Shown: positions 1-10,966 of the stretch, piece after piece
Layout of the letters: each line of letters opens with the position of its first letter
How positions within the stretch are numbered: the first letter of the stretch is position 1
Made by a program: the position numbers and the translations under genes
DNA from: Guillardia theta CCMP2712
Taxonomy: Eukaryota; Cryptophyceae; Pyrenomonadales; Geminigeraceae
DNA length: 25,657 bases
Assembly: GCF_000315625.1 (NCBI RefSeq)
Contig: NW_005434653.1
Span: forward strand, 760,334 to 785,990
Direction: 5' to 3'
The notes under the pieces: generated by a model
What the model was told of the DNA's origin: nothing
The model's input: only the letters and a program-made list of their open reading frames with translations
Database searches by the model: none

Positions 1-280
1 GGAGGAGGAGGAGCAGGTGGTGGTGGTGGTGGTGGAGGAGCAGCAGCAGCAGGCGAAGGAACATTCGATCTCAGGTCTCACTTATTTCATCAGGATCTTG
101 CTGATTCTTGTCGATGCCAGCTTCATAAAGATTCTGCGACAAGAACTGACAAGGAGGAGAGGGAGAATGTGCAATGAAGGAGTGAGAGGAAGAGGAGGGA
201 TAACCTCTGCATCGCAGGCCGGGTGAAGCATGTCTGAAGATATCAAGTAAAATTGCAGCAAATAAAAAGTTTGATGATGG

Positions 281-337
<57 letters not shown>

Positions 338-681
338 GGAGGAGGAGGAGGAGGACCAAAAGGGACGAAGGGAGTGATGAGCGATGAGCGATGAGCGATG
401 AGGGAGGAGTAGGGGGGAGGAGGGAGGAGGGGAGGAGAGGAAAGGAAGTTCAAAAGCGATAGGACGTTCGAGTCTCACCCGGTTTCTTCTTCTTCACCGC
501 CTTGCTGGAAAGAGACACCCGGCACTTGAAAACTCCTTCCTCTCCGCAACATATCATCGCTGCGCAGAACAAGTTAACTGCTGCTGCCGCCGCCGCCGCG
601 GCCGCCGCCCCTCCTCCTCCTCCTTCCTCCTTCCTCCTCGTCCTCGTCCTCGTCCTCCCTCCTCCTCCCTCCTCCTCCTCC
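1..681. repeat. Low-complexity region with trinucleotide repeats
   Basis: No gene is supported here. A (GAT)n tract runs about 272-336 and is followed by (GGA)n to about 355. A short GATGAGC tandem repeat lies near 376-400. GCC/GCT and CCT runs fill about 579-681. The open frames in this stretch are homopolymeric (poly-Ser, poly-His, poly-Ala, poly-Pro) and come from the repeats. The 3' part may be the 3' flank of the large minus-strand gene that ends near 682. Confidence 0.7.
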
Positions 682-3600
682 TCACGTACCTATCACAGGT
701 CCTCCTCGGAGGCGATCATCTCTTCCTTGGACGACCCTGACAGCTGCTAGCCCGTCAGACCCCAGCAGGACCCCAGCAGGGCAACGAGCCCCCGGACCTT
801 TCTGCTCGGCATGGTGGATGGAGGAGGAGTCGTGGCTGCAGGTCTGACCCCAGGGAGCAAGCACAAAGAGCCGCAGGATCTTCGAGCTCGAGCACGACCA
901 GGTCAAGCTGAGAATCGCCTGCTGGAGGTCAGCTGGGGTGTGCGAGTGGGAGGGGGCAGGTTGCCTTCTTGGCGGGGATGGGCGGGCAGTGGAGGAGGCG
1001 GAAAGAGCAATCGTGACCGGGGAGGAGGGAAAACTCTTGTGCCGCTGGTGGAGCATAAGACTGAGCGAGGAGACAGCAAGTCAACTTACTTGAGTTCTTT
1101 GAGCCGTAGCGGGGGGGGAGGAAAGGGTGGAGGAAGTAGGGGATAGGAAACGAGCCAAGAGGGGAAGGGGATGGGAAAGGGGAAGGAGAAAAGGACCAGG
1201 GGAGAAGAACATGGCACGAGGGAACAGAAGGAGAAGGAGAAGCAGGAGGGGGAGGGGAGGGGGAGGAGGAGGAGGAGCAAGAGGAGGAGGAGCAAGAGGA
1301 GGAGGAGGAGGAGGAGGAGGAGGGAGAGAAGATGAGAAGTATGTCAGCAGATAGGAAGCATAAGAGGTCGGGAGTTACGTCTTGTTCGTCTTGTCTCAGA
1401 AGGATCGTGAGCGGCTGCTGCTGTTGGATCTTCAGCGTGTGATTAAGGGGACAAGCAAAAGCAGACCTTGATGCTTGATCCTGTGAGGGTATGATGGAAG
1501 CGACAGGAAGAAAATGGAGGAAAGGGAGAATCAGAGGAGGAGGAGAAGGAGGAGGAGGAGGAAGAAAGATAGGGTCAGAGAACGAGGAGGACGAGGTGGT
1601 GGTGGAGGAGGAGGAGGAGAAGGGGGGAGGGCGGGAGCGGGGGGGGAGGAAAGGGTGGAGGAAGTAGGGGATAGGAAACGAGCCAAGAGGGGAAGGGGAT
1701 GGGAAAGAGAGAGAGAGAGAGATGATGATGATGACAATGATGATGATGACAATGATGACATCATCATCATCATCATCATCGGAGGAGGAGGAGGAGGAGG
1801 AATATGCTACCTGGTTGCTCCTCTCCCGTTTTCTTCGTCGTCCTCTCCAGCACGTGCGATGAAATCGCCATGTCCCTGCCAGCAAAGGCGAAGAGGCCCG
1901 GCAGCACCCGAGCAAGGAACCACCCGCTCCGATCCGTCCTAATCCTGCTTCCCTCCAACACCAGCCTCACCACCTCCCCAGCTGACTTGGACGACAGCCG
2001 GTTCGACTTTTCAAAAGAAGGGAGGGAGGTGGGAAGGCTGCTCCTGTGGCCTCTGAGGTAGATGCTGTCCGGGACGAGGCTGTCGGGGGTGTCGACCTCG
2101 ATCGGGAGGCTGACTGACTCCGAGGAGGAGCAGCGAGAGAACGTCCCCCCGTCCTCGTCAGCCTCGTGCAGCAAGTCCCTGGTGGACTCCATCTCCTTGA
2201 AGGCGAACACCCTCCTCTGGACCAGCTGGACTTCCTCCTCCGAGCAACCATGCGGCAGAAACCCTCCTTCTTCCTCCAGCACATTCAGATCAAACACCCT
2301 GCCATACAGGCGAGCGTGCGGGTAGAGCCGGAGGCGGCAGGAAGCAGCCCCAGACACGTTCTTAGCCTGCAGGACATACTCGTGCTGCCAGACAGGCGAC
2401 AGGCTGGTCACCCTCCCGCGGATGCTTCCGTCCTCTGAGTTGAGGTTGAGCCCCAGCGGCAGCGCGGGCTGGATGGTGAAAAGCAGGGGGCGAGAGCCTC
2501 GGAGGAACGGGGGATGAACGTGAATCTCTTCGCTCTTGAGGTAGCCGAGGAGAAAGAGAGGCTGACGGTGGAGCTGAGAACGAGGAAGGTCGTAGACTGG
2601 CGTGCTGGGGGCTTCCTGGACTTCGATTCGGATCTCAGCTGAAGCCTCGCCGACGCTGTTGCGGGCGGTGATGAGGTAGACAGTAGGAGGAGAGGTCTCC
2701 TGCGGGGTGCCAGTGATCAGGCCGGTCCTGCTGTCAAAGAGAAGGCCGGGAGGGAGGGAGGGGACGATGTGGAAGTCGACCTCGCTGCCGCTGAGGGGCA
2801 TGAACTGAGCGATGAAGTGATAGAGGGGCCGGCTGAGGAGCCACCACAGAACTTTGCGGAACTCTCTCCTGGTCTTGAGCCGGAGGACCTTGTGGCGGAG
2901 GGAGTGCTGCTTGCGGCGGGTGAAGACCGGGTTGGGCCGGATCGGAACCCCGAGGGCGTAGGTAATGCACCTGCTGGAGCTCTTGGACTCTCGATCCTCG
3001 CTGTTGATCTCCATCCCCTCCCAGTAGACCACCAGCTGAGGGCAAGCCTGTATGTGGATACTCAGCTCCCCCACTGCCATGCCGGCGTCGTTGGAGACTT
3101 CGACCAGGACCCGGCGGACCTCGGACCGGTAGGCCTTGCCGGAGATCCGGCCCGTCTTGGGGTTGAGCTGGAGGCCGTCGGGGAGGTCGGAGAGCGCGCG
3201 GTAGGCGAGGGGGAGGGTACCGGTGGGCTTCAGGACCGGGTTGTCGGCAGGTAGGCCGATGCCAAGGAACCAGTGGGGGTGGGCGAAGTTGGGAATGCCG
3301 GGGGCGATGGGAACCTCGAAGATCTCAATAGCGATCTCCCTGCTGACGCTGCCGACCAGGTTGGAGGCCGTCACGCGATGATAGGTCGGGTGCAGGTGGA
3401 CTCGCTGCTGGGGAGACCCGCTGATGCAGCCGTTGCTGGGGTCTAGCTTGAGGCCCTCGGGGAGGGGAGGGTCGACCTGAGCAGAGGAGAGTAAGGAGCG
3501 AGAGATGCAGTGAGGAGGGAGGGACGAGGAGGAATAGGAGAAAGAGAGAGGAAGGGAGGAAGGGAAAAGGAAGGAGAGGGAAGAGGGGGAGGGAGAGAGA

Positions 3601-6600
3601 GTGAGAGGAGATGTTGGAGAGGAATGAGGTACAGTAGCGGTATGCTACTCAACATCTTCTGCTCACCTCGAAGCTCCAGGGCCCTCCGCCCCTGAGGTAG
3701 GTCACGATGTTTCCCTTGCCGCAGCCGCGGGTACCATGGAAGCCCATGTGGTTGAGCAGGAGACGAGGAGGATGCTTCTTCCCGATCTCCAGCAGCTTCG
3801 CCACGTCTCGGACGTAGTTGGTCCGAGCCTTCTGCTGGTTTGTCATGGTAGAGCTCAGCTGGGAGCTCAGCTCGGAGTGGACCAGCGAGCCCTCCTCCTT
3901 GGTGGAGTTGAAGTGCTCCAGAGTCTTCCAGGTCGGCGGAGACAGGTCCTTGTTGCCCATCATGGTGGAAACCTGAGCCAGAGTAAGCGGAGGGAGAAGT
4001 CGACGGGGGAGGGAGGGGTGGTGAGCAAGGGAGGAAGCAGAGGGGTAGAAAGGAAGTAGAAGTGAAATGGGAGGGGAGGAGAGGGAGGGAGGAAGAGCAG
4101 AACGAGGAGGAGCAGAAAAAGCAGTGCAAGTAGTAGAAGTAGGAGTAGGAGGAGGAGGAGAGGAGGAGAGGAGGCCTAGGGGATCGCGTGCTGTCACCCT
4201 ATAAGTTCGGAGAAATTTCTTCATGAATCTGGTCTCTGTCATGTCAGACTTCAACGCGCTCTTGACCAGGAGGGCGACAAAGGCGAACGAGTTCCTTGCT
4301 CCAGCCCCCTGGGTTCCCCTCTTCATGGTGTTCATCCTCCACTGATTCTGCATCCTGCCACATCCTCAATACCTCCCCAATCCCATCTCCCGCAAGCTTC
4401 GGCGCTTCTCTTACTTCTTGATGATCCCCAGCACTCGGTCGAAATGCTCCTTCCACCTCTTGAACTTGAGCATCAGGAAGTTCTTGTACATCCTTCGATG
4501 GTACCTGCGACATCGCTGACATCTTGTTGCATCTCTCCTCCCCAAGTCACTTCCCCCATCCATTTCTTGCACCAGCAGCATCACCTCCCTCCACTACCAC
4601 CACTTGTTCCTGTTCCTGTTCCTATTCCTGCTCCTCCTCTGCCCCTCTCATCTCTTTTTCCACCTCCTCTTTTCTTCACCATCGACCACAACCTCCTCCT
4701 TCTCCACTCTCCTCCCTTTCTCTGTTTCCCTTCCCTCTCCTCCCATCCTCCCCTACCAGTGTCTCAGGGTTCGCACGGCATTCTTAGTTTTCACTTTCTT
4801 CCACTGCAGGAATTGCTGGTCGGAAGGACGTCAAACAGGCAGGCACGTACTGGGCATTCTCACCTTCTTCACGTAGATTTTGAGCTGCTTCCTCCGCAAG
4901 AATCGCTGCACAACTTTTGCCGCCTTGACCTGCAGCAGGGGATCAGCTGGGGAGGAGGAGACAGCAGGAGTCCAGCTAGATCGGACCTGCAGCTCTTGCC
5001 ACTGCCTGCGGATGTGCGAGTAGAACGCGTCCCTGCGGGCAAGTTTGACATGCGGTGTCAACTGTCACTCGACTCACTTGCTGCGGTATAGAGTACTTCT
5101 TCCGACGCAGTAGACAACCTTGTCAAACTTGTACGACAGGCTGTGTGGCATGCTGACCACACCGAGGCTTGCAACATTTAGCGTCAGGGAGATACAGGCC
5201 CCTCCTCTGATCCCTTCCTCCCCCCTTCCCGTCCATCCCCCGCCACTTGGTTACCGGAACTTCTCTGAAACCTCTCCAGTCTCGTTGAACGCAGTGATGA
5301 TGAAGGGCCTGACAGGACAGAATGGTCAGAGAAGCTCGACAGCCTGCCGCAGTCCTACTTCCCCACTGTCACATCCTCCTCAGGAATCCCACAGATCGTC
5401 CCTGTCGTCTCGTCCATCACAATACCACGAGGGAGGGCCGGGTAGATGCGGAACTGCAGCCCCGTCCCTCTCGCAGAGACAAACACTGGCCGCATGCATT
5501 CTCCCACACGTAGAAGGATCTCTGGCGGCTCGACGACAAGCGAGCCTGCAAGGTTGAATTAAGATGGGTCACAATCGACCTGCTCTCCTCTCAAATTTCA
5601 CCGCCACTCCCTACCCTATCACTCGCCTCCCTGCTCCCTCCTTCTGCCTCTTTCCACCTTTCCTGGTTCTCCCTTTCCCCTCACTGACTCTGTTCCTCCT
5701 CCTCCTCCTCCCTTCCCCTCCGTCTACCTGGCTTCTCAAAGACTGCAATTGAAATGCTCTTCTCTGCTCGATCCACGAAATTTTCATGCACCACCGAGTG
5801 AATCATTCGCGAGCTGCCCATCAGATCCATCAGCACACGGCAGCAGCAGAATTTGCGTGCAACGTACCCGATGATCGTCAAGTGAGGAGAATAGCCGGAA
5901 TTCCATCGCACTTGTGCTACCCTCTCTGTCGGAGTGTAGGGAGTCCCAAACAGAGTCCTGACCCACAGCAAATCTCATTCATCCCAGCTGTGTACAGTGC
6001 AAGTCACCTACCCTGTCTGCTGGTCCACGATCAGCCCCGGAGGGAGCGGAGGGGAGACATGGTAGGTTTCTGATCTTCTCTCGTCGTCTTCGCCCGTATG
6101 GTTCAAACATCTCAAGGAGATCGGATCCCCGACCGTTAGCGTCATGTGCTGATACGCATACTGAGCCTGTTCCGGGCGGCTCTGGACCTCAAGTTTGATA
6201 CTCGTCGATCTCGCCCCCAACGGATTGCTGCCAATCACTGTGAAGGCGGTCGGAGGAAGAGAAACTCGCGGACAGCCGAAGATACTGCAAGGATTTGAGG
6301 TCAACAAGAAGACAGGAAGCATAGCATACCTTCCATCTGACGTTTTGATTTCCATTCCAAGCGGAAGAGGGGGCGATACTCGGTACATCGCACGAGTTCC
6401 TCTCTGTCCCCGGAGCTGAAGAACCGAGAAAGCTTATCAGGGAGACGTCAGCAGGCAGCAGCTCAACCTTGAAGGGCTCCATCTCCTCTCCGCGTCTCAA
6501 CACGAGGTGCGGAACTTCATACTTGAGCTCGGACAGCGGTTCAACGACCAAGAAGTTTATCTCCGCCCTGCCATCGACCCTACGGCATCAGAGCTCCAGC

Positions 6601-7167
6601 AGTGACAACCACGAACAGACCTAGCTCGGGCTTGAGACTTCCTAGAAAGCTGGAGATGACTTGAGTCTTGTGCGTTGGCGCTCTCGACTATCAGCAGCAA
6701 GATACTCCAAGGAGGCATCGGAGGCAAGTCACTGGCTGGCGTCGACGTGCAGACCTCCGGCGTCCCCGAGATGATTCCAGTTGCCGCATCGATGTCTAGT
6801 CCTGTTGGTAGCGGTTGGGACAGACTGAACTTGATGTTGTCAGTAGGGACTTGAAGGTTCTCTACATCAGGGTGGATAGGATTCATAGGAACCCCTCTCT
6901 CCAATACGCATGTCTTGCCACAGCAGTAGGTGAACTCCTTGAGATTCGTTCGATCCTCGACATTTTCCCTGGTCTTCGTCCGTCTCACAAAGGATGACCG
7001 GTGCGGAGTGTCCTGGACAAACCTGCATGCACGTCATAAGCGAGCTGGCGGGCAGGTCAGCATCAGGCTATCCTCCACTCTCACCTCGCAAGGAGACTAT
7101 CTTCCTGGAAGTTTCGGGATCCCCTCGACAGGAGGGAGGAGATCGCTCTTAGGTGTGCCTCGGACAT
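682..7167 (-). CDS. Multi-exon He_PIG (putative Ig) repeat protein with IQ-like insert
   Basis: A large protein of about 1,346 residues in this model. Exons, high to low coordinate: 7167-7085, 7022-6989, 6937-6621, 6579-6468, 6415-6330, 6284-6012, 5957-5868, 5813-5728, 5545-5359, 5308-5255, 5167-5078, 5032-4987, 4929-4864, 4515-4415, 4354-4198, 3972-3667, 3476-1811, then tentative 1480-1467, 1429-1379, 1060-1018, 921-798, 736-682. All splice phases close. Eight modules carry the He_PIG signature (LPxGLxhDxxTGxIxGxP), for example SPPLPPGLIVDQQTG and PSLPPGLLFDSRTG: four N-terminal and four C-terminal. Between them lies a basic helical insert with IQ-like segments (AAKVVQRFLRRKQLKIYVKK). He_PIG domains are beta-sandwich modules of surface or adhesion-type proteins; IQ motifs bind calmodulin or light chains. 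The role here is unknown. The start MSEAHLRAIS has only phase support. If the last introns are wrong, the protein stops at 1776 inside a GGA repeat. Confidence 0.75.
1108..1179 (+). repeat. 72-bp direct repeat, copy 1
   Basis: Positions 1108-1179 are identical to 1636-1707, 528 bp away. The unit starts AGC plus eight G and ends GGGATGGGAAAG. Both copies sit in purine-rich DNA that the gene model treats as introns of the He_PIG gene. Confidence 0.9.
1636..1707 (+). repeat. 72-bp direct repeat, copy 2
   Basis: Exact second copy of 1108-1179. It is followed by a (GA)n run, a (GAT)n run and an inverted (ATC)n run, which together could form a hairpin across about 1721-1780. Confidence 0.9.
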
Positions 7168-7567
7168 GCTTACTGTGAGAAGTCCAGTTGGAGCTTCATG
7201 GAACGTGAGACATCGTCAAAGTCAGGTGTCGCTGTGACTGAACAAACAACAATCAGCAGCAAGTCCCCTCTCCCCTCTCCTCTCTCCTCTCCTCTCCTCT
7301 CCTCTCCTCTCCTCTCCTCTCCTCTCCTCTCCTCTCCTCCCTTCGCATCTTGTACCTCTCTTGCGAAGTTCGCGCAAGTTCGCGCAATGCTTCAAGCAGA
7401 GATCGATATCGCCATCGCTCAAACTGAAACCGTTACTGGGACATAACGTCTTGTCAAGTGCAACTGTTGCACCGTTACAGCATCGGTTTCCTTGTTTCCT
7501 CAAGGTCTAAGCTGACCGTTACACATACAGCGAATCCGTAACTGTCAAGAGGCACAAAGGCACGAAG
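7168..7567. promoter_or_regulatory. Divergent intergenic region with CTCCT repeat
   Basis: This 400-bp stretch separates the start codons of the He_PIG gene (-) and the glutaredoxin gene (+). It holds a pentanucleotide CTCCT tract at about 7281-7339. On the minus strand a nine-codon open frame (MKLQLDFSQ then stop) ends just upstream of the chosen ATG, and two short coding-like stretches occur near 7205-7240 and 7380-7480. They could be 5' UTR, upstream ORFs or extra N-terminal exons. No TATA-like element could be assigned. Confidence 0.4.
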
Positions 7568-8687
7568 ATGATGGCAGTGAAGGTGATCGCGTTCATGGCG
7601 GCGGCGACGGTGGCGAGCGGGTGAGCGCATGGCTGGAGGGCGAACTTGTTGTAATTTCATGCTCCATGTGCTCGTGCTGAGAGGATGCGCCCCCTGCTGC
7701 ATTCCTTGCCCCTCCGATGTGTTTGCGCCGCAAGGTGTACCGAATCCTGCGGCCATGTGTAGTGAGCATGCTCGTGGTGCTATCTGTCCCTCTTCATCTC
7801 TTGCACAGCCCCCTCCTGACATGCTGCCGACTATCAGAATGGCTCTCAAGAGCGATCTTGGTTTCGTTCCCTCGGGCTTCGGTCTCGCCAAGTTCGACTT
7901 TTCCTCCCGCGTGCCCTCCATGGCCCTCAGATCGTCGAAGAAGAGTGGACTCCTTGCCTGCCAGGCTTCCGCTGAGGATCTTGCGCAGAAAATGATTAAG
8001 AGGTAATCAGCATGTGCTCATCTTTGCTGCAACATATGTGTTTACTGTGCCTCTCTAGTAACAAGGTCATGGTTTTCTCCAAGTCATATTGCCCATTCTG
8101 CAACAAGGTATGGGTACAGATCGTCTCTTCCCTCCTCTTCTTGCCGTCTTCCTCCTCGTTCCTCCTCCTCTCCTCTTCCTCGTTCTGTTCCCCCCTCTCT
8201 GCTTTGGCTGTCTTGGTATCGTCCTGTTTCCTTGTCTCCACTTCTTCTCCCCATATTCCGCCCTCCTCTCCCCGACATGTCCACTCATTGCCAACGAAAA
8301 GGTTGTGACATATTTGACAGGCCAAGTCGACCCTTGATGGTCTTGGTGTCAAGTACGAGGCCATGGAGCTGGACAAGCGGGCTGATGGCTCAGACATTCA
8401 GGTGAGCTCACAGAGAGGAGACGGGGAGGAACTGAAGGTGAAGTGAAGGACTACATGCTCTCTCTTACTGGCGCTCGCTCTGTTCCTCGTGTGTTTGTCG
8501 GCGGGAAGGTATGCATGCTACCCCGAGCTCCGTCCCTCACTCTGTGCTGCAGTTCGTTGGAGGAGGAGACGATGTGGTGGCCAAGGCGAAGTCAGGTATG
8601 TTGGTGAGCCAGTCGGAGTCGAGGGGAGGTGATTGTTGGTTTCAAGGCGAGCTGCAAGCGATGCTCAAGCAGGCAGGAGCCATGTGA
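7568..8687 (+). CDS. Glutaredoxin, probably plastid-targeted
   Basis: A 163-residue glutaredoxin that would reduce disulfides or glutathione mixed disulfides using glutathione. Exons: 7568-7620, 7838-8002, 8059-8107, 8321-8401, 8449-8508, 8553-8595, 8647-8687; all have GT-AG borders and matching phases. The mature domain begins near ASAEDLAQKM. It shows the strand NKVMVFSKSYCPFC with a dithiol CPFC active site, where CPYC is the commonest form. It also has the cis-proline SVP motif in GARSVPRVFVGGK and the GG-D glutathione-binding turn VGGGDD. The first about 72 residues are extra: a hydrophobic start (MMAVKVIAFMAAATVASG), then a Ser/Lys-rich stretch with SSRVPSMALRSSKKS. That resembles the signal-plus-transit leader of secondary-plastid algae. 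The plastid location is inferred. It ends 111 bp before the stop of the convergent FHA gene. Confidence 0.9.
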
Positions 8688-8798
8688 GCGAGATGTTGAT
8701 GAAGACGAAGTCGTCGCGTCACGGGCTACCAGTGAAGAGATTTCACAGAGTGAAGCTTGTCATAGTTTCCACATTCTTTGTTGTTGTCAAGAAGCATT

Positions 8799-10966
8799 TC
8801 ACATCCCATCCGGCCTGTTGACTTCGACGATGCTCTCTACCTCCATCAATGCCTGCTGCTTCGTCCGCGTGCTGGGCTTGCAGTTGACCAGACACAATAT
8901 CTTGTCCTCGTCCAGGTTTCTGATCGATATCGTCACAGGAGGAAGCAGTACACTTCATCCCTACGTGGCTCGTTCCTTGCCGAGTGACGTGGACTTGACG
9001 ACATACCTACCCCCCCCGCACGCTCCTTAGTCTCTCCACCTCTCCCTCCTTTTCCTCCTCCCCTCCTCCCCCTCCTCCCCTTCTCTGCCTCCTCCTCTCT
9101 TCCACCGCAACGTAATACCTGAAGAAAAGTTCCGGTCCTTCGTCTCGGACGGTCCGTACCTGAAGAAGAGATCACTGTAATACCGGGAGACGACCGTCGA
9201 TGTCAAGAGCGGCAGGGCGAGTAGGGTAAGGGAGAGGGCGAAGCAGAAAGAGAACGAAGCAGGAGACAGGAGGCAGGAGGCAGGAGGCAGGAGGCAGGAG
9301 GCAGGAGGCTGGAGGCAGGAGACAGGGAGGCAGGAGGCAGGAGGGAGCGGCAAGGAGCAGCAAGGAGTCGGGCTTACATTGGTGATAATGCCTTGAGCGC
9401 GGGTGATGCCGATCCCCGGAACTCGATGTTTGAACATCACCCGGTCTCCGTACCTGTAGAGTGGCTTCTTTACTTCCTTTGCGACTTCTTCCTGCTTCTC
9501 CACGAAGTCGTCCTCTTCACTCTCGCTGTTGTGGATGCTGCTCTGCAGATCTTCTTCTACCGGCTCCTCTCCTCCATTGAGCAGGACTGACAACTCCCTT
9601 CGCACCTGTTGCGACCAATGCACCCATGAGCGACAGGTTGCAATGTGCTCATCGCATTCACTCACAGTTTGAAGGCGAGTATACACCACACTCTGCTTCG
9701 AGGCTGTCGATACAACAGTGTTCGCAACAGAGAACTGACTTCTCCTCCCATCCTCAATGTTGCATCTGTCGATCTGACCCTACAGCTGCACCTCACCGAG
9801 CCCCACTGGCAGGAAGCAAAGCATGAAAACTTACATGCCCGCTGTCAGACAACGGGGTCGCGGCTCTGAGCAGTTGTAGAGGTGAGAGGCAGGTAGTCAA
9901 AGTTTGTACCGAAGAAGACACCTGCTGTGAGAGCCGAAGGAGATCGATGGCAAACGAGAGAATTGCGTGTTTGACTCCAGGTCAAGATTTGCGGAGAGGA
10001 TGTCAGCTGAAGGGTCAAGGTCAGCAGCAAACATCCTGGGGTCAGGAAACCAGCTAACACCTTGACGTGACAACATCGACGACGACAAGCTTGCTCGACT
10101 AGAAGCCTCTGCTCCCCTGCATGGACCGTCATGTTGCAGGCCCTTTACTTACGGAGAGCTCTCCGCACTTGATCGGATATTCTTGCTCTGAGAACTCAGG
10201 GCCTCGATGTGACTGTCAGTTTTCCTCCCGTTGACCAAGAGGAACGAACCGAGTTTAGCAACCCGCAAACGTGTAGCATCCTTGACCTTTCCAAAGTGAA
10301 GAACATCTCCAAGCTATCCAGCATGTTAGTCACATTCCCAGTCATCAGTGAGACCTCTTACTTTCAATTTGTGTTGCTTTACGACCATTTTCACTCCGTT
10401 GACATACGTACCGTTGGAACCACTGCATACCAGCAACATCACAAATGTTCTCAGATGAGGCAAACAAACGCACAGATCATGAAGAATGAAATCGCTTGGG
10501 CACTGTGGAGTGGAAACCAACAAGGCATGCTTGTTGGAAACAACCTGTCGACAGTCATGCTCTTCTAGCTCACCCTAGCTCACCCCGACAGAACGCGAGG
10601 TCACCTCGAACGCAAAGACGATATCACATCTCCTTGCTCTGCAGACTTGTCACGGGCACGTGGACAAGACGTCTTCTAAGATGCTACCTTCCTATCGACA
10701 TGTGCCCAGCACCCGCCGCGAGTCGGAATGTCTGGCATCGCGAATCAGAGCAGAGCGAGCGAGCTCTGTAATGCTCACCCTCCCCAGCTCGTCCACAAGA
10801 CGCAAGACAACAGCGCTCTCTTCCTCTTGGTGGGCTGCGATCGGCTGGTGCGGCTGACTCTTAGGAAGTGAAACTTCTAGACCGCCGTCACTGGGCTGAC
10901 GCAACAGGTCAAGTCGTGATGAGCAGGAGGAGGAGGAGGAGGAGGAACCTTCCTCCTCGCGTCCAT
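8799..10966 (-). CDS. FHA-domain protein with C-terminal SH3/KOW-like segment
   Basis: Firm exons: 10638-10605, 10544-10474, 10422-10362, 10313-10153, 10116-9922, 9865-9835, 9773-9666, 9605-9378, 9159-9119, 9006-8965, 8919-8799; about 364 residues with consistent phases. The N-terminal part is a forkhead-associated fold, which normally binds phosphothreonine peptides. It shows ARRCDIVF, then VVSNKHALL (the SxxH region), then LGSNGTYVNG (the hallmark GSxNGTxVNG turn), then LGDVLHFG. A Ser-rich linker and an acidic stretch (SEEDDFVEKQEE) follow. Next comes YRYGDRVMFKHRVPGIGI...GIITNV and EGPELFFRYVVK, which look like a Tudor/KOW/SH3-type barrel. The C-terminus is VEVNRPDGM. Upstream exons, including an ATG at 10966-10964 and the usual GR of the first FHA loop, could not be joined in a unique phase, so the N-terminus is uncertain. 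A nuclear signalling or chromatin role is possible but not shown. Confidence 0.75.
9259..9345. repeat. CAGGAGG tandem repeat in an FHA-gene intron
   Basis: About eleven near-perfect copies of a 7-bp unit lie inside the 218-bp intron 9377-9160, the longest intron of this gene. The tract accounts for a long but spurious Pro/Ser/Cys-rich reading frame on the minus strand. Confidence 0.85.

Noticed and set aside
82-1942. Long frames rich in Ser, His, Pro, Arg or Gly on both strands
   Set aside because: They are translations of (GAT)n, (GGA)n and related repeats, with no complexity and no splice support.
3690-3750. P-loop-like string (GTRGCGKG) on the minus strand
   Set aside because: No Ser/Thr follows the lysine and no Walker B is seen. 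The sequence leads directly into an He_PIG module (WSFE then VDPPLPEGLKLD after splicing), so it belongs to that repeat.
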